A stretch of DNA of 64,000 nucleotides from Cryptomeria japonica (taxonomy: Eukaryota; Streptophyta; Pinopsida; Cupressales; Cupressaceae): NCBI RefSeq assembly GCF_030272615.1, contig NC_081414.1:54118636-54182635 (forward strand). The letters run 5' to 3'. The notes under the pieces are model-generated. The model searched no databases. It had not been told where the DNA came from and worked only from the letters and a program-made list of their open reading frames with translations. The translations under genes and the position numbers were made by a program. Positions 34,937 to 48,100 of the stretch are shown here, piece by piece; the stretch's first letter is position 1, and each line of letters opens with the position of its first letter.

Positions 34937-35726
34937 TGTATATGGTGCAAATGGATAACAATAATAACGATATTGAAAGGCTAAATGAATTCAACCACAA
35001 AACCCTAGCCTAACAACAACAAGGATCCACCATAACATATGAAGATTACCTAAGACAATGCAAATCAAATGAAATCACAAAGATTATACCATGACATGTC
35101 CAATAGGGTTTGGATCTCCATTCTTCCTATCTCCATTGATCTTGCTTGATGTATTTTCTCTCAGGCTTTATGTGCACAAGAGCTCAACAAAGAACGAAAT
35201 GTGGTTGCAAGTAGGATCGCCTATGTTCAAAAGCATAGTGTAGTCAATTGATTAAGTAGTTAGAATGATTGATTAGGGTTTGATAATGAAGGAAGCATAT
35301 CCTTATATAGAAGACACTATAAGAAATGGAGGGATAAGATTGAGAGGTGTAAAAGAGGTCGGCTATGATTAGAGGGTAGGTAAAAGAAATAATAAAATAA
35401 TGAAAGGGGTAGGTAGTGTATGAATTAAGAGATGAATGACATGTGTAATGGGTAAAAAAGGTTAATGAATTAATTAAATAAATAAAGATTTATATAATTA
35501 ATAGAAGAAGTGGGATCAATTAAATAAATAAGATATTTATTTAATTTAGGAAAAGGATAATTTAAATAAATAAATGTATTTATGTAAATGAGAAATAAGG
35601 CTAGAAGAAGATAAATGAATTAATTAAATAAATAAAGATTTATTTAATTAATAGAAGAATTAAGCTTAGATAATTAAATAAATTAAATATTTATTTAATT
35701 AGACTGGACAATTTTGGGTGTCTACA
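34937..35726 (-). repeat. 5' LTR of element G (790 bp)
   Basis: This is the direct repeat of 17784-18573, equal in length, with scattered substitutions such as AATAAT/AATAAC near its plus-strand start. It is followed by GACAG, the target duplication. Confidence 0.95.
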
Positions 35727-37064
35727 GACAGTACTAAGGTGCAAGCAGAAAAACCGACAGTGGATACCACTGTAAAATAATCAAAGGCATCATCAGAGAA
35801 ACCATCAGTAGAGAGCACAAAGAAACAGACAGAGACACATACAGAGAAACATTTAGAGCAATGGAATCATTCATAGGTACATACAAAGACAGTGCCACCA
35901 GCTATAACTAGAAAATCTAAACCTTTAGTAGTTGAAATGCAAACACAAACTGACCCTCCAGAGAAAGAGGAAAGCAAAGCTATTACTACCATCGACGGAT
36001 TATAAATTGTGAAGGTAGTTGGAGAGTCACCTAGAACCTCTATGACTGAATTTAGACAAACTAATGTGACAGAGGTATTATTAGATTCAATCAAGAAAAT
36101 AACACATTGTAATGCACTAGCATATAACGCTATTGATGACACCATACCAATTTTGAAGATGATTGCACCCAAGTGTAATATAGAGAATAAATATTCTTTA
36201 GGCCAATTAGACACATTGTCAAAGTACATAACTGACAATCTTCTAACAATTGATCAAATCAATGAGAAGACTTTCAGAGAGAAAATGAATAAAGAGAAGG
36301 AAAATTCTTTGAGAAGATAGTAAAGAAGAGTAAGGAACATATAGACACATTATTACCGGAACTAGGAAAGGCAATTTTGGACTTCAATAAATTGTATAGA
36401 GACACATGTAAGACAAACATTTTGATAGGGGATTTAGATAAATAGATCAGCGGAGCACAAAAGGAAATCAATGATATTGCTGGCAGTTTAATAGGTTCAT
36501 CAGATTCAATATCGATAGTAGAATAGGAAATTACTAGCTTTGAAGAGAAAATTGAAAAATTTGAAAAAGATAAAGAGAGATTAAGGTTTAAGGCAAAGGA
36601 ACTGAAGTGCAGACTAGGTCCTAAACTAGATATCCTCATCTCTTTGAAAAAAGAGATTTCTAAGGCTCTTGTTCTAGGACTTAAGACACCAAAAGAGCAA
36701 ATGCACTTACTCATCAGCACAATCCAGAGAACTGAAGCAACACTAAAGGATAGTGAAAGATTCCACAATAGTTTGAATGTTGCTTTTGTAACCCACCGGT
36801 TACAAGGATCATAATAGGAACTAACCATAATAGGAAATACACTCAATTCACATTGAATGGAAACCTTTGTCAATGATGCCAAAGGGGGAGTAGTAGAGGA
36901 TGAGAAAAAGGAATAAGGATGAGAAAAATTTATGACATAAGAGATCATCTGCTTAGAGGGAGTACACATTGACAGTTTTTGGTAAGATAGTTTTGGACAA
37001 CAATTTTGGATATACTTTTTGGCTTTTTCTCATGAGTGTTGCCATCAATGCCAAAGGGGGAGAT
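35727..37064 (+). pseudogene. Copia element D: downstream extra ORF, second part, and PPT
   Basis: The stretch continues from 17783 across element G. The plus-strand product is first Thr/Glu/Lys-rich, then (36009-36320 open) an alpha-helical region with GESPRTSMTEFRQTNVTEV, and further on a Lys/Glu-rich, probably coiled-coil stretch broken by TAG and TAA stops. It ends near 36910. At 37051-37064 comes CCAAAGGGGGAGAT, the copia PPT, directly before the LTR. Gene function is not recognisable. Confidence 0.6.
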
Positions 37065-37823
37065 TGTTGGAAAATGCACACTCTAATGAGAAATTGTAGG
37101 TGATTGAAGCTAATTTCATTGATGGCAACCTTACAATCCTATGGCAGCGACAAACACCGGCAGCGGTAGCGGAAATGATGTTTACTGGCACCATGGCCGA
37201 CAAGATTTTATTTATTGTATTTTGTATTTAATTGTAAACTATTTTTGTAAGCCAACAAGGAGAATTGTATTAGGACTCATATAAGTATGAGATCTTGTAA
37301 ATCATTTGAAAGAGGAGAGGAATACATGGAAGGAATATAATAGGAAGATGCGAATATTAAGGTAGACCTCAGAATAGGGTTCTGGAAGTTGTTAAGCTTA
37401 AACCGGTAGTGAACCTGGCATAGTAGATGTTGAACCGAAGAAGTACATGACATTGGATTTATATAATCCACTTTTGTAAGTTAGTGAGACTTCTCTTTTT
37501 GTACTTAAGTAGTGAGCTATTAGGAAATTGGCCTTCCTGCATGTGCAGGCCCCTATTGTATCACTAATATTCACTTATTGGCTAGTGACCGAATATTGTG
37601 GGTCACAAATCCCATTGAGGTTTTTCCCACACTGGGTTTCCTTGTTAAAAATATTGTGTTATGGTGTGCTTTCTATGTTGTTTTTACTGATCTTATTTAC
37701 TGCATTATTTATGGTTTACCGATACACTGTTTTGGCATGCAAATCATTTAATAAGTTTAGAAAATCCATAAACCAGTTAGATACTGATTCACCCCCCTCT
37801 CAGTATCTTTGGGAATCCTAATA
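37065..37823 (+). repeat. 3' LTR of copia element D (759 bp)
   Basis: It starts TGTTGGAAAATGCACAC just after the PPT. Near its end it has the CTGATTCACCCCCCTCTCAG block seen in other copia LTRs here, and it ends CCTAATA, a decayed CCTAACA. The following bases belong to the PMD ORF of element E, so D inserted there. D's 5' half is left of the window. Confidence 0.85.
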
Positions 37824-38312
37824 GACACGTCCCCATCTAACAGGAAAACCATGGGTGTGCCTATCAGGTATCAATAATCTAGCAACAGTCCAAGTAAGCA
37901 TAATGGTGAGATCATCATAATCAAAATCATCCCATTGAATCTTGTAATGACCATGGATATGTAGATCCTGCTCCTCACACTCGAACAAGGTACACAAAGC
38001 AAAGATACCATCACGACGATCAAAAGTAACTCATCTACCAAATATCAGAATGTGCAAAATACGCCACACATCCTCGAGTATGATGGATGCCTCACCAGTT
38101 GGTAGATGAAAAGAACATGTCTCTGAATGCCATCGCTCAATCAAAGCAGTAATCATGGCCCTATTGGTCGCAACCTCAGGAAAATGCGCTATATAATACA
38201 ATCCAACCTATAACAAAGTGGTGTCCTCTGGATCTGACTCATGACATCGATCAAGACCATCTGGCCTTGTCTTCCTAGCAAGAAGTATTGGATAATGTGC
38301 CTGCATTTGGAA
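37824..38312 (-). pseudogene. Plant mobile domain (PMD)-like ORF, antisense within element E
   Basis: On the minus strand from about 38310 the reading includes YYIAHFPEVATNRAMITALI, ERWHSETCSFHLPTGEASII, LEDVWRILHI and, later, LTWTVARLLIPDRHTHGFPV. The core matches the PMD of G (ALAERWHSVTCTFHLP...LEDVYRILRI). TAG and TGA stops interrupt it. It is truncated at its 3' side by copia element D. It is antisense relative to E's LTR (39190, plus), the same arrangement as in G. Confidence 0.8.
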
Positions 38313-39189
38313 AATATACAAATTAGTTAGCTACGTCATCAAAATTGCCAGGACGCATAAATAAGAAGAAAATTGCCTTTATTCTCAAATGCAAAATACT
38401 TATTTCAACTGCGAAGTTAATTTCTCAAATGTGATATACTTATGCCAAATGTGATTCAAAATTAACATATGCGATACAATATTATCAATTGCGATCCAAT
38501 TTTGTCAAATGCGATCCAATTTTGTCAAATCCAAAACAATATTATCAACTGCGAAGTAAATTTATCAAATGTGGCATAAAATATCATATGCAAAGCATTT
38601 ATATCAATTGCGACATGATTAAATCAATTGCGGCAATATTGACAGTCAATAGAGACATTCATGATAGATGCTACACCAAAAACTGATTAAATTTTTTGCA
38701 AAATACAGACATAAACAAGTAGAAAATCATACAACTCACCATGCCACCAGTGTGAGGAAGTATTTGATAGGACCACACTTGCTCAGATAAATGCAGCCTC
38801 ACTCTGTGACCTGTCATTTCGCTCTGAGGATTCCAAAAGAAAAAATATATCTAAAGACTTCTTTCACAACAAAACAATGCAAATGAGCTCAAATCAATAC
38901 AAATCTTCATTTTATAAGCTCAAAATTAGGGTTTCTCAACATAACACCTGTGGACCCCTCCATCTTAAACATAGTTATAGACATAGAAAATGAGATCGAA
39001 ACCATTTCAAACTTCATATTATCACTATCTAGCACAATTCCGAAAAATTGGTCTTCGTTCCAAAATTTTCCGACCACTTTTTCTAACGGGGCATTATACC
39101 CTAGCGTCACTGGGGCATACTGGGGTAGTTTTTATTTTCATTTTCTTTGAAACAACATCATTTCAACATTGTCTCAAAGAGGGGCAAAT
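38313..39189. repeat. Region of element E between PMD ORF and 3' LTR, with ~20-bp repeats
   Basis: From about 38390 to 38640 a phrase like TCAAATGCGATCCAATTTTG recurs imperfectly, with two exact adjacent copies near 38495-38535. The rest shows no gene. Bases 39172-39189 (TCTCAAAGAGGGGCAAA) form the PPT. Confidence 0.65.
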
Positions 39190-40351
39190 GTAGACACCTA
39201 AAAATGTCTCATTAATTCTACACTAATTATTCGTTTATTTAATTAAGTAATTCTTAAATTATTTGACTAAATTAACTATTTCTTCTAATCATCCCCCTTC
39301 AACACTTCTAATTATTCTATTTCTATCTCAAATCATTTTAATCAGTTAACGATATCTCAATTATTAATTAACTATCAATTATTTAATTAATTAAAACCTA
39401 TTTCTTAATTAAATAATCTTTATTATTTAAGTAATTCTATTTCCTAAGTTTAAATAATTTCATTTAAATTAATTAATTAAATTCCTTCAAATCCCCAAAT
39501 TATAATTCCAATTAATTTCATCTAATTTCATCTCATTTCTCCCAAATTCAAATTTCCATTCATTTCATCTAATTCCAAATCAACAAATTCACATTTTCCC
39601 CAAATCAAAATTTCATTTAATTTCATGTGCATTTAAGCATTTGAATGAGCAAATTCAAATCCAAATTGAAAATGAAAATCAAATTTAATTTCAAATTACT
39701 ATAGCACATGCTAAAATAAGAACTTATTGATCAAATCAGTTATCTAATCAGTTAACTCAATTAACTCATCAATCATCCTTTTTAACTCTCAATTAATCTT
39801 TTCTAACTAATCCATCTATTCAGTCTACTAATCAGTCAATCTAGTCAACTAGCTAGTCTATTCAGTCTACTGGTCAATCAATTGAGTTCACTCTCCAACC
39901 AATCCAATTAACTACTCAATCAAATGAGTTAACAAATCAATCAATTGAGTTCACTGATAAATCTAAATCAGTTATCTATCAATCAATAGTTGAGTTCAAA
40001 TTCTCACCTCCTTTGTGTTGAAAATCTATAAATTGAACCTCTTTTCTCAATTCAGTCTAGAATCACAGAATCATAGTCTTCAATATTGTTGTCTATCTTA
40101 TGTAGGAAATCAAGTGCAATACTTTAGAGCCACCTACATCAACAACAATGGAGAAGAGCAATGGAATATTTTCTATTTCAATTAAGGGAGTCTTGAATAG
40201 ATCATTCTTTCAATTCAATTGATATTGCATTATTATATTGTCATTTAGGAGTAATATTGATTAGATTAGAGTTGTGATTTGCTCTTTGATATGTGATTAT
40301 GGAATTTACGCTTATTTACTGCCTGAAAACAACCATTTTTCAACTTCAACA
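39190..40351 (+). repeat. 3' LTR of gypsy element E (approximate right end)
   Basis: It starts TGTAGACACCTAAAAATG right after a PPT like that of G, whose LTR starts TGTAGACACCC. It is AT-rich, with many TTAATTAAAT runs and a TATA-like CTATAAATTG near 40027. The end at CAACTTCAACA (40351) is the most LTR-like CA end but is not confirmed by a second copy or target duplication. Confidence 0.6.
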
Positions 40352-40852
40352 CTTTTTCGCTCTTCTTGAAGAATCGCTTGAATTATTCCTTATATGAAAC
40401 CTTTGGCTTCTTAGGAAACATAATGCCATCCTAAAAAAATCTTTTAATGACCACAATCAACTTTGGTGTGACTTTGAAGGAGATTTACCAATATGCACCT
40501 CCCCATTACGCCAAGCTTTTGCAAATTTTTTTGAAAACTTTGGGCCAAAACCCTATATGCCCTCCACATGACTATCTAAATTCCCCTTGATTAGTTTCTG
40601 CCATAGCTTTAAGTCCCCCCCCTCCATTTCCACTACTAAGAGCTTCTTAAAAAAAACTAGGTGGGTGAAACAAAAAACTATCTATTTTGGTGCCACAATA
40701 CTTGCAAGGAAAAATAACACTCCTATTCAAAAAGGAAATATGCCGATCTATAACAAAATGACTTGCCAAAAAAGTGGCTATAATAAAAAAGGAAATTTTT
40801 GAATTATACCCCATCATCATACTTTATGTCCTCATAAATCTCCACAAGAACT
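40352..40852. other. Unassigned stretch, possibly retroelement debris
   Basis: No intact ORF. The minus strand gives short broken readings with some resemblance in style to LINE ORF1 remnants, but nothing diagnostic. Confidence 0.3.
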
Positions 40853-42050
40853 TATAGCATCCTAAATTGTACTCCCTTATAATTTCGACCACATTTGGGT
40901 CCTCAACTTAGTGTTTTGTTCCCCTAGGCCTGATGGAGACCTGATTCTACTCATATCACTAAAAATGACTTCATTATTGCTATTCACACTAACTTAACCC
41001 CTCATCCTAGCCCCAAAAATGGGTAGGACCAAGCCATGGCATCTTGGTCCTCAATAGGACTGGTGCACTATGCCTTGGTCATCCATATTTGGGACCCCCT
41101 TTAAACCTTCTTGTCATTTAAAAAAGTGGCTAGGAAACCTAGCCCTATGTCGGCTCATGTTGGAAAATTAATATGTTTTTTGATTGGAAAGTATAAAAGG
41201 AGGCTTTCCCCTCTCATTTGACCATTCAAGACAATTATACAAACACACACTAGAGATTCAATTCAACATCAATAAATCAAGAATTCAAGAAATTGAGCAA
41301 GTAATCAATCTCCTTTCAAGCCTTGGAGTAGAAATAAATTCAAGATTAAAGTGTTGAAGTAGACATTCACATCCTATTTTGTTAAAGAATTCATGAAATC
41401 CTATTCCCATTTTGGGACAAACAGAACTTCACAAGGAGGTATATCATTTGGTTTTTAGTCATTATTAAACATCTCCTCAAGTGGAGAATCTTTCCATTAC
41501 AAAAATTCAATTATATTTTATCTCTATTTCATGGTTTATTCCAAAACTGGGGTTTGACTAAGGCAAACCCCTATTCCCAACCTATTTCCCCTTCTTTCTG
41601 TGTGCATGAAATAGGTACATAGCTATGATCTTCAAGATAAATATTATTTATAGTGACAAATCAATCACCCTTTGGTATGTGAAAATTTAGGAGGACAAGG
41701 GTGACGGGCACCATGGTCCCGACATTTTAGGAGCTCCTTTGGGGATCAGATCTGAATCTACTTATATTTCTCTAATCTAGGTGCATGACTGAATTCTATG
41801 ATTGTAGTTCACTAATTCTACATTTTTATTCTTATTTCCAATACTTTACCTTAATTTAACCAATTCAACTTACAAAAGAGGGTAAACAAATTCATAGCTT
41901 GAATCCAATCAGCATTTTTAGTCCTAATCCTTGTTGGTTTGTGAATAAGTCTATTAGATTCAACCCCTTTTTTGAATGTAAAAGGTCCCTAAGAAAAAAT
42001 TAGTGGTTTCTTCCTTCCATGATGGAAACCCTAATTTTTTACCTTTTACA
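40853..42050 (+). mobile_element. LTR S1 (~1.2 kb), solo or 5' LTR of a truncated element
   Basis: It begins TATAGCATCCTAAATTG (TGTAG decayed to TATAG) and ends CCTTTTACA. It shares with S2-S4 the start, a TATA box (GTATAAAAGGAGGC near 41189), and the stem-loop GGGGTTTGACTAAGGCAAACCCC near 41550. No 5-bp duplication is visible (GAACT versus TTTGG). The next bases (TTTGGGTGAACCC) could be a primer site, so an internal region may follow. Confidence 0.75.
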
Positions 42051-42660
42051 TTTGGGTGAACCCAAAGTCTTACACCTTTAATTATCATTTATGTTCTCAC
42101 ATCTGAGTTTTTATGCAATTTAAGATTTAAATTTTCATTTACAAGTTTGATTTTGAAGTTAATTTTAAAAAATTAGAGGCTAAATTCAAAAAAAAATTTA
42201 AATTTAAAATTGAGCTTGTGAATTGCTTAATTTGGATTGATTATTTCAGATCTGAGTGTTTTCCTATTTTACAATTGAAATTTCATTTACAAGTTTAATT
42301 TCTGATCAAATTTAAAAGATTAAGAGGTTAATTTCAAAAACCCTAATTTCAACCACAGACTAGGTTGGACATAAAAGAATCCTGATATTACTTTCCCTCT
42401 CTCAACTTGTAAATATGATCATTAATATTCACATTGAATATCAAGAAAACTGTAAACACTAAACCCTTCTTAATTGTATTTATGGTGTTACACATTTTTT
42501 TGGTAATGTTTCAATCATATGAAAATGTTTATATCTTTCCTAGTTTAATTTACTGCTTTCAAAAAAAAAAAAAGGTTTTTTAGGTAAAATGTTGCATTCT
42601 TAATATATGTTAGTTGATATAAGTTTTCAATTGGTAAAATGTTATTTTTAAAAGTTGCTT
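42051..42660. repeat. AT-rich stretch with a ~150-bp direct repeat
   Basis: Two related blocks begin CATCTGAGTTTTTATG (about 42100) and GATCTGAGTGTTTTCC (about 42250). Both contain CATTTACAAGTTT and an ATTAGAGGCTAA-like tail. No gene. It may be the leader of the element whose 5' LTR is S1. Confidence 0.4.
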
Positions 42661-43394
42661 ATTGGATGCATTTTATAGAATTATCCCATTTGTCACCAAA
42701 TTTGAAAATTGAAAGAGCCAACCAAAGTCCTCCACAACATCAATCACTTTCATTATGTGAAGGAAGTCAATGCCCAACCATAGCCTTATATCGATGATGG
42801 ATGAGAGCTCTATCAGCAAGTTTAAGAATGAAATTCTCCCATTGAACCACTTTGTCATCTTCAAATAATTTTGGGATGTCATTTACCCAAAGAATACCCA
42901 CACCAATTTCCATCCAAACCAAAGGGGCCAAATCATCCACAAGTATGTTCGCTGAGAAAACGTCGTGCAACAAAAATAACATCTCAACTTTCCTCCCACC
43001 CAAATACAAAAGTGATGTTATAAATTTGGATGAGATATCCAAATTTACACACTAATAATTCTCATCTGTTAAAATTTATCTGCCAACAACTATTTTGACC
43101 ATCTCAACCTCAAGCTGATGAATCACAGGAACTTGATGCCCTTTATTATGTACTTCAAATGAAGATTAGAACTTATCCCCAAGAAGGCCATCTAGATTTT
43201 TTAAATTTTGAGCTGAATAGGCATATCCTTAAGCAAAATCGCTCAAACTGACTAAAAGAGTCCTGCCAAATCCAAATATAGAGCAAACCCTTTGGGTGGG
43301 TATGAAAAGCCACTTTGCATGAGTTTCCAACTAGTTGCATTAATTCCTTGCTCTCAAACATTCCTATTGTCATCTTGAAGTTGTTGAAGCTTGT
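42661..43394 (-). pseudogene. Unrecognised decayed coding remnant, probably retroelement
   Basis: Minus-strand open stretches at 43042-42767 (including LAPLVWMEIGVGILWVNDIP) and 43373-43173 are broken by stops and frame changes. The style suggests LINE ORF1 or similar, but I see no decisive motif. It abuts the target duplication of copia element F (CTTGT at 43390-43394). Confidence 0.35.
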
Positions 43395-44839
43395 TGTTAT
43401 TGTGAGGATCTGGTTAACACTGAGAATGGGGGGTGTATCAGTGTTAACAATAAACTACAAAATTTCACCAATATGAACAATACTTAAAAAAATAGTTCAT
43501 AACCACTACCCATAGTTGATCTAACAATCACTTAATGTATATTTACCAAAACATTATTGGTAACTACTAAAGTGTTCATCAATAAGTAAAGACATCAAAT
43601 GCATAATCCATCACAACATGAACACAAGAAATTTTCATGTGGAAACCCAAATGGGAAAAACCAAGGTGGGAATGCGCCCTATTAGGAGCCTAGCCCAGTT
43701 AGGAGCTTAACAACAATGCCCAGTTTATCAAAGACCCTATTAGGAATCACTCGGTCAAGGGATTTTACACCTTAGCTCTATTAGGAGTATCCTCACTACA
43801 GGATTTAAACTCAAGTTGTTGAGCTACCCGGTTAAGGGATTTATACATTCAGGTCTATTAGGACCTACCTGGTCAAGGGATTTTAATGTTGCTACTACTG
43901 TTAGAAAATAACAAATAAAATGATCTAGACTTAGCACTTCAAAGCTTTCTATAGTAGATCCTTGTCAGCTCCAATTTGCTTCTCTCATGTAGAAATCTCA
44001 ATCCGGTTCGGTACACACACACTTCTTTGAATACAGACATACTTAACCTTCTCAAACTCAACCTAAATACATTTTACAATTAGGTCAGTTACAAAACCCC
44101 AACCTATAATGAATTTACATGATAGATCACATCAAATCATTATAAATCATAACAAATCATCATACAAATCATTACAATAAATTACAAGACAATTACAACT
44201 ATTGAATGATCATAAGTCATCAATGTGCATTGATCTCATAAGGTATCAAACCTTTCTCACATTCTGCTAAGCACTTCACTACTTTCCAAGAAATTCAATG
44301 CTTGTACGTCCAAAAACAACATCTTATCTTTTCAAATGGATTCTGACATGTCATGATCAACTTATAAACATGAAAATAATCACCGCCAAACCATAAATCA
44401 TCACTGGTCAAAAATCTTGATACCGGTTGTCAAACCCTAGCTATTTGTACAACACTCAATTACAAGCATGACTTCCGGTTCTCCAAACATGATGCGGTTC
44501 AAGTCATAGACTCCTTATGATGTCATAAGAACACAATTCAAACCGCAACTCCTAACTCAACATAGCTCTCTACTGCAATCATCTCCTTCTTTGTTGGTGC
44601 TTACCTATTCACTATCACTTAGCAGTTTTTCTTTCCAACTCAATCCAGTTCAATCCATTTCAATCCTTTGCCGATAAGACTTAACCAATAGACTTAGATG
44701 ACATACCAAGAATAAAAAAAATGGACAAATATGATTGCCATCAATGACAACACAAATAACTGATCAACATATTATAGTTATATCATCACCAACAGTCCAT
44801 CCATATATCATCACCAATAGTTATGCCAATATGCCAATA
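43395..44839 (-). repeat. 3' LTR of copia element F (~1445 bp)
   Basis: On the plus strand it runs TGTTATTGTGAGGATC...ATGCCAATA, matching the right copy TGTTAATGTGAGGACC...ATGCCAACA. It shares the GAAACCCAAATGGGAAAA block and TATTAGGAGCCTAGCCC phrases. The PPT AATGCCAAAGGAGAAGAT (minus strand) is directly to its right. Confidence 0.88.
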
Positions 44840-45130
44840 ATCTTCTCCTTTGGCATTGATGGCAACACCAAAAAATGTATCACCAATATCTCATCATGAC
44901 ACATGTTATATCACTGTTTGGTCATCAGTTCTTCTCCTTTTCTCTTTATTGCTTAGCACCAAAATCTCACAAGTGTTACATTTCTTATCCCCCTTTGAAA
45001 ACAATGCCAAATATGCAAATGCATCTTCTGTCATCATCCCAGCTTATCCCCTTGAGGAGTATCTTACTTCTCATCAATCTAGAGTAAAATATATTCAAGA
45101 ATTCCACTAGATTGATGCTTCACCAGTATC

Positions 45131-48100
45131 CTAGCTGATCTTGGGTAGGGATATAACCCCTAACTTACCTCTGAGATATTCAAAGGTAGCCTTAGGTAAT
45201 GGTTTTGTGAATATATATGCCAACTTCTCTTTACGTGATACATGCTCTAATCTCACTTTCTTTTCATATACTCTTTCTCTCAGAAAGTGATACTTCAATT
45301 CAATATGTTTAGTCCTTGCATGCAGTACTGGGTTCTTAGAAATATTTATAGCACTAGTGTTATTACAATGTATAATCAATGGTTCTATCATATCTTTCTT
45401 GAAACCTTCCATGACATGTCTCATCCATAAGGATTGTGTACGATTAATTGATGCAACCACACATTCCTCTTCAGTTGTAGATTGAGATATACAAGTCTAT
45501 TTCTTACTGGTCAAAGATACTAGTCTACCACCTAGACAAAATGCACCACTGGTTATGCTCTTCCAACCATTACATTCCCTACCCAATCAACATCAGTGAA
45601 TACCTGCAAAGAAAAAATTCTTCTGTATGGATGTCATAATCCATAATCAACTGTCCCTCTTAAATATCTGAATATCCTCTTCAGTGTTGTCATATGTGTC
45701 TCCTTAGGGCTCTTCTGAAATCTTTCTACTAAATCAACTGCATGGGAAATATTCGGTCTACTATGAACAACATAATGCAATTTCCCAATCATAGACCTAT
45801 ATTCCTTCTCATCCACAAAGGGTGAATAATCCTCTTTTTACAATCTGCAATCGGTAACCATAGGTGTTCCAACTAGTTCATAGTCTTCTATTCCAAAGGT
45901 CTTTAACACTTCCTTCACATACTTGGACTGATAGATACAAATTCCACCTTTCAGTTGTTGGACCTACAATCCATTGAATTATTTTGATCTCACCTATAAG
46001 AGACATCTCAAATTCTTTCTTCATCTCATCTACAAAAGTCATACTCATATCATTATTTTCACCAAATATAATGTCATCAACAAATACTTCTGCAATCAAC
46101 ATCTTGTCTCCTTGAATCTTCAAATAAATATTGTTGTCCTCATTGGTTCTCCGAAATCCTATCTTAATCAGATGTGCATGAAGTCTTTCAAACCATGCCC
46201 TTGGTGCTTGCTTCAATCCATATAATGCCTTATATAGTTTGCATACCATATCCTTATCTTTTGTCAATGCAAACCCACCCGGTTGTTCAATATACACCTC
46301 TTCTTCAAGAATACCATTCAATAATGTTGACTTAACATCCATTTCATAGATTTTAAAGACTTTAGAAGCTATAAATGCAAGTAGCATCCTAACGCCTTCA
46401 AGCCTAGCAACCAGTGCAAAGGTTTCTCCACAATCTTCTCCTTCTTTTTGTGCATACCCTTTGCATACTAGTCTTTCCTTGTTTCTAACAACTTCTCCAT
46501 CCTCATTCAATTTGTTTCTAAATACCCATTTTGTACCAATCACATTTTTATCACCAAGTCTAGGAACAAGTGACCATGTATTGTTTTTCTAAATCTGATC
46601 AAGTTTTTTATTGATTGCATTTAACCAGTCATCATTCTTAAGATCTTCTCTAACTATCTTCGGTTCAACTGTAGAAATCAGACAAGAGCTTTCTCTGATT
46701 TTCCTTCTAGTTTGCACTCCACCAGTCTTGTCACCTATGATATGGTATTTAGAACTATTTATCCTTACATATCTAAGTATTACCTATTCTGGTTCAACAA
46801 CTTCCTCTTGTTCTTCATCTTCTCTATCTATCAGTTGAGCTTCTTCTACTACATTGTTCTACTCAACATCTTTCTACACATCCATTTCAATAAACATAAA
46901 TTTTTTCTCATAGTCTGCTGGATCAGATTTTCTGGTATCATCAACTTCATCACAAAATTCATCAACCTTTGCATTCACACTCTCCACAATCTTCTCTGTC
47001 CTTTTGTTGTAATACTTGAAAGATTTTCTCTTAGTGGAGTAGCCAAGAAATGTTCATCCATCACTTTTAGCATCAAATTTACCAGTATAATCATCTCCTT
47101 TAATAAAACATTTGCTGCCAAAAACTTTGAAGTAACTAACACAAGGAGCTCTACTATACCGTAAATCATAAGGTGTCTTATCATTACCTTTCTTAACAAG
47201 TACATTGTTCAATGTGTAAACAACAGTACTAACTACTTCTCTCCAAAACATCTTAGGTACATGTCCCTTTATCAACATAGTTCTTGCAGCTTCAACAATG
47301 GTCTGGTTTCTCCTTTTTGCAATTATATTCTGTTGTTGTGTCATTGGAGCAGATAATTGCCTCTTTATTCCATTTTCATCTTAATACCTCACAAACTCAT
47401 TAGATGTAAATTCTCCATCCTGGTTAGATCTCAGGCACTTAATACTGTTATCGGTTTCCTTTTCTACTAAGGCCTTGAATGCCTTGAACTTGCTGAAAGC
47501 TTCTGACTTTTCCTTCAGAAAAGTAACCCACATCATTCTAAAAAAATTATCAATAAATATCATAAAATACTTGTCACCATTAAACCTTCTAGTCCTCATA
47601 GGACCATATAAGTTAGTGTGCACCAAATCTAGAATATGCTCAAAAGAAAAATATTTTGTTTTAAAAGAAGATGTAGTCATCTTACCCAACTGATATTCTT
47701 TACATAATACATTGTCTAGTTTAACAAGCTGGGGCATACCTCTCATCATACTAGATCTACCGACCTTAGTCAAATGATCAAAGTTCACATGACAAAACCT
47801 TTTATGCCATAACCAACTATCTTCAACCTTAGCAACGAAACAACTATTCACATTAGCATTCAAATAGAATAAATTAGTTTGCTTACTAGTAGCAATCAGT
47901 TCTCCTTTACATCCTAATATCTTGCAAACTCCACTCTTAAAATCAAGATGATAACCTTTGACATTTAATTGACCATCACTCAGCAAGTTATGTTTTAAAC
48001 ATTCAACCCAAAATACATCATCAACATTACTTGTACCATTCAAAGAGATAGAACCTTTATCTTTACCCATACAAGGTGAATTGTTTCCAAATCTTACTAC

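Larger units (their letters stand above)
17784..35726 (-). mobile_element. Element G: complete-ended 17.9-kb Ty3/gypsy element lacking RT, RNase H and integrase core
   Basis: Two 790-bp direct LTRs (17784-18573 and 34937-35726) are flanked by a perfect 5-bp duplication, GACAG (17779-17783 and 35727-35731). Minus-strand order: primer site next to 34937, a long leader with 304-bp repeats, gag, protease, a linker, the integrase C-terminal tail, an antisense PMD ORF, PPT (18574-18590) and 3' LTR. RT, RNase H and the integrase core are absent, so the element would depend on others. Element C (25636-32224) sits in gag. The LTRs differ at about 8 of the first ~210 positions by eye. Confidence 0.93.

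Noticed and set aside
36274-36969. Minus-strand ORF of 231 codons
   Set aside because: It is antisense to the Lys/Glu-rich extra ORF of D; Ser/Phe-rich composition is typical of a shadow reading.
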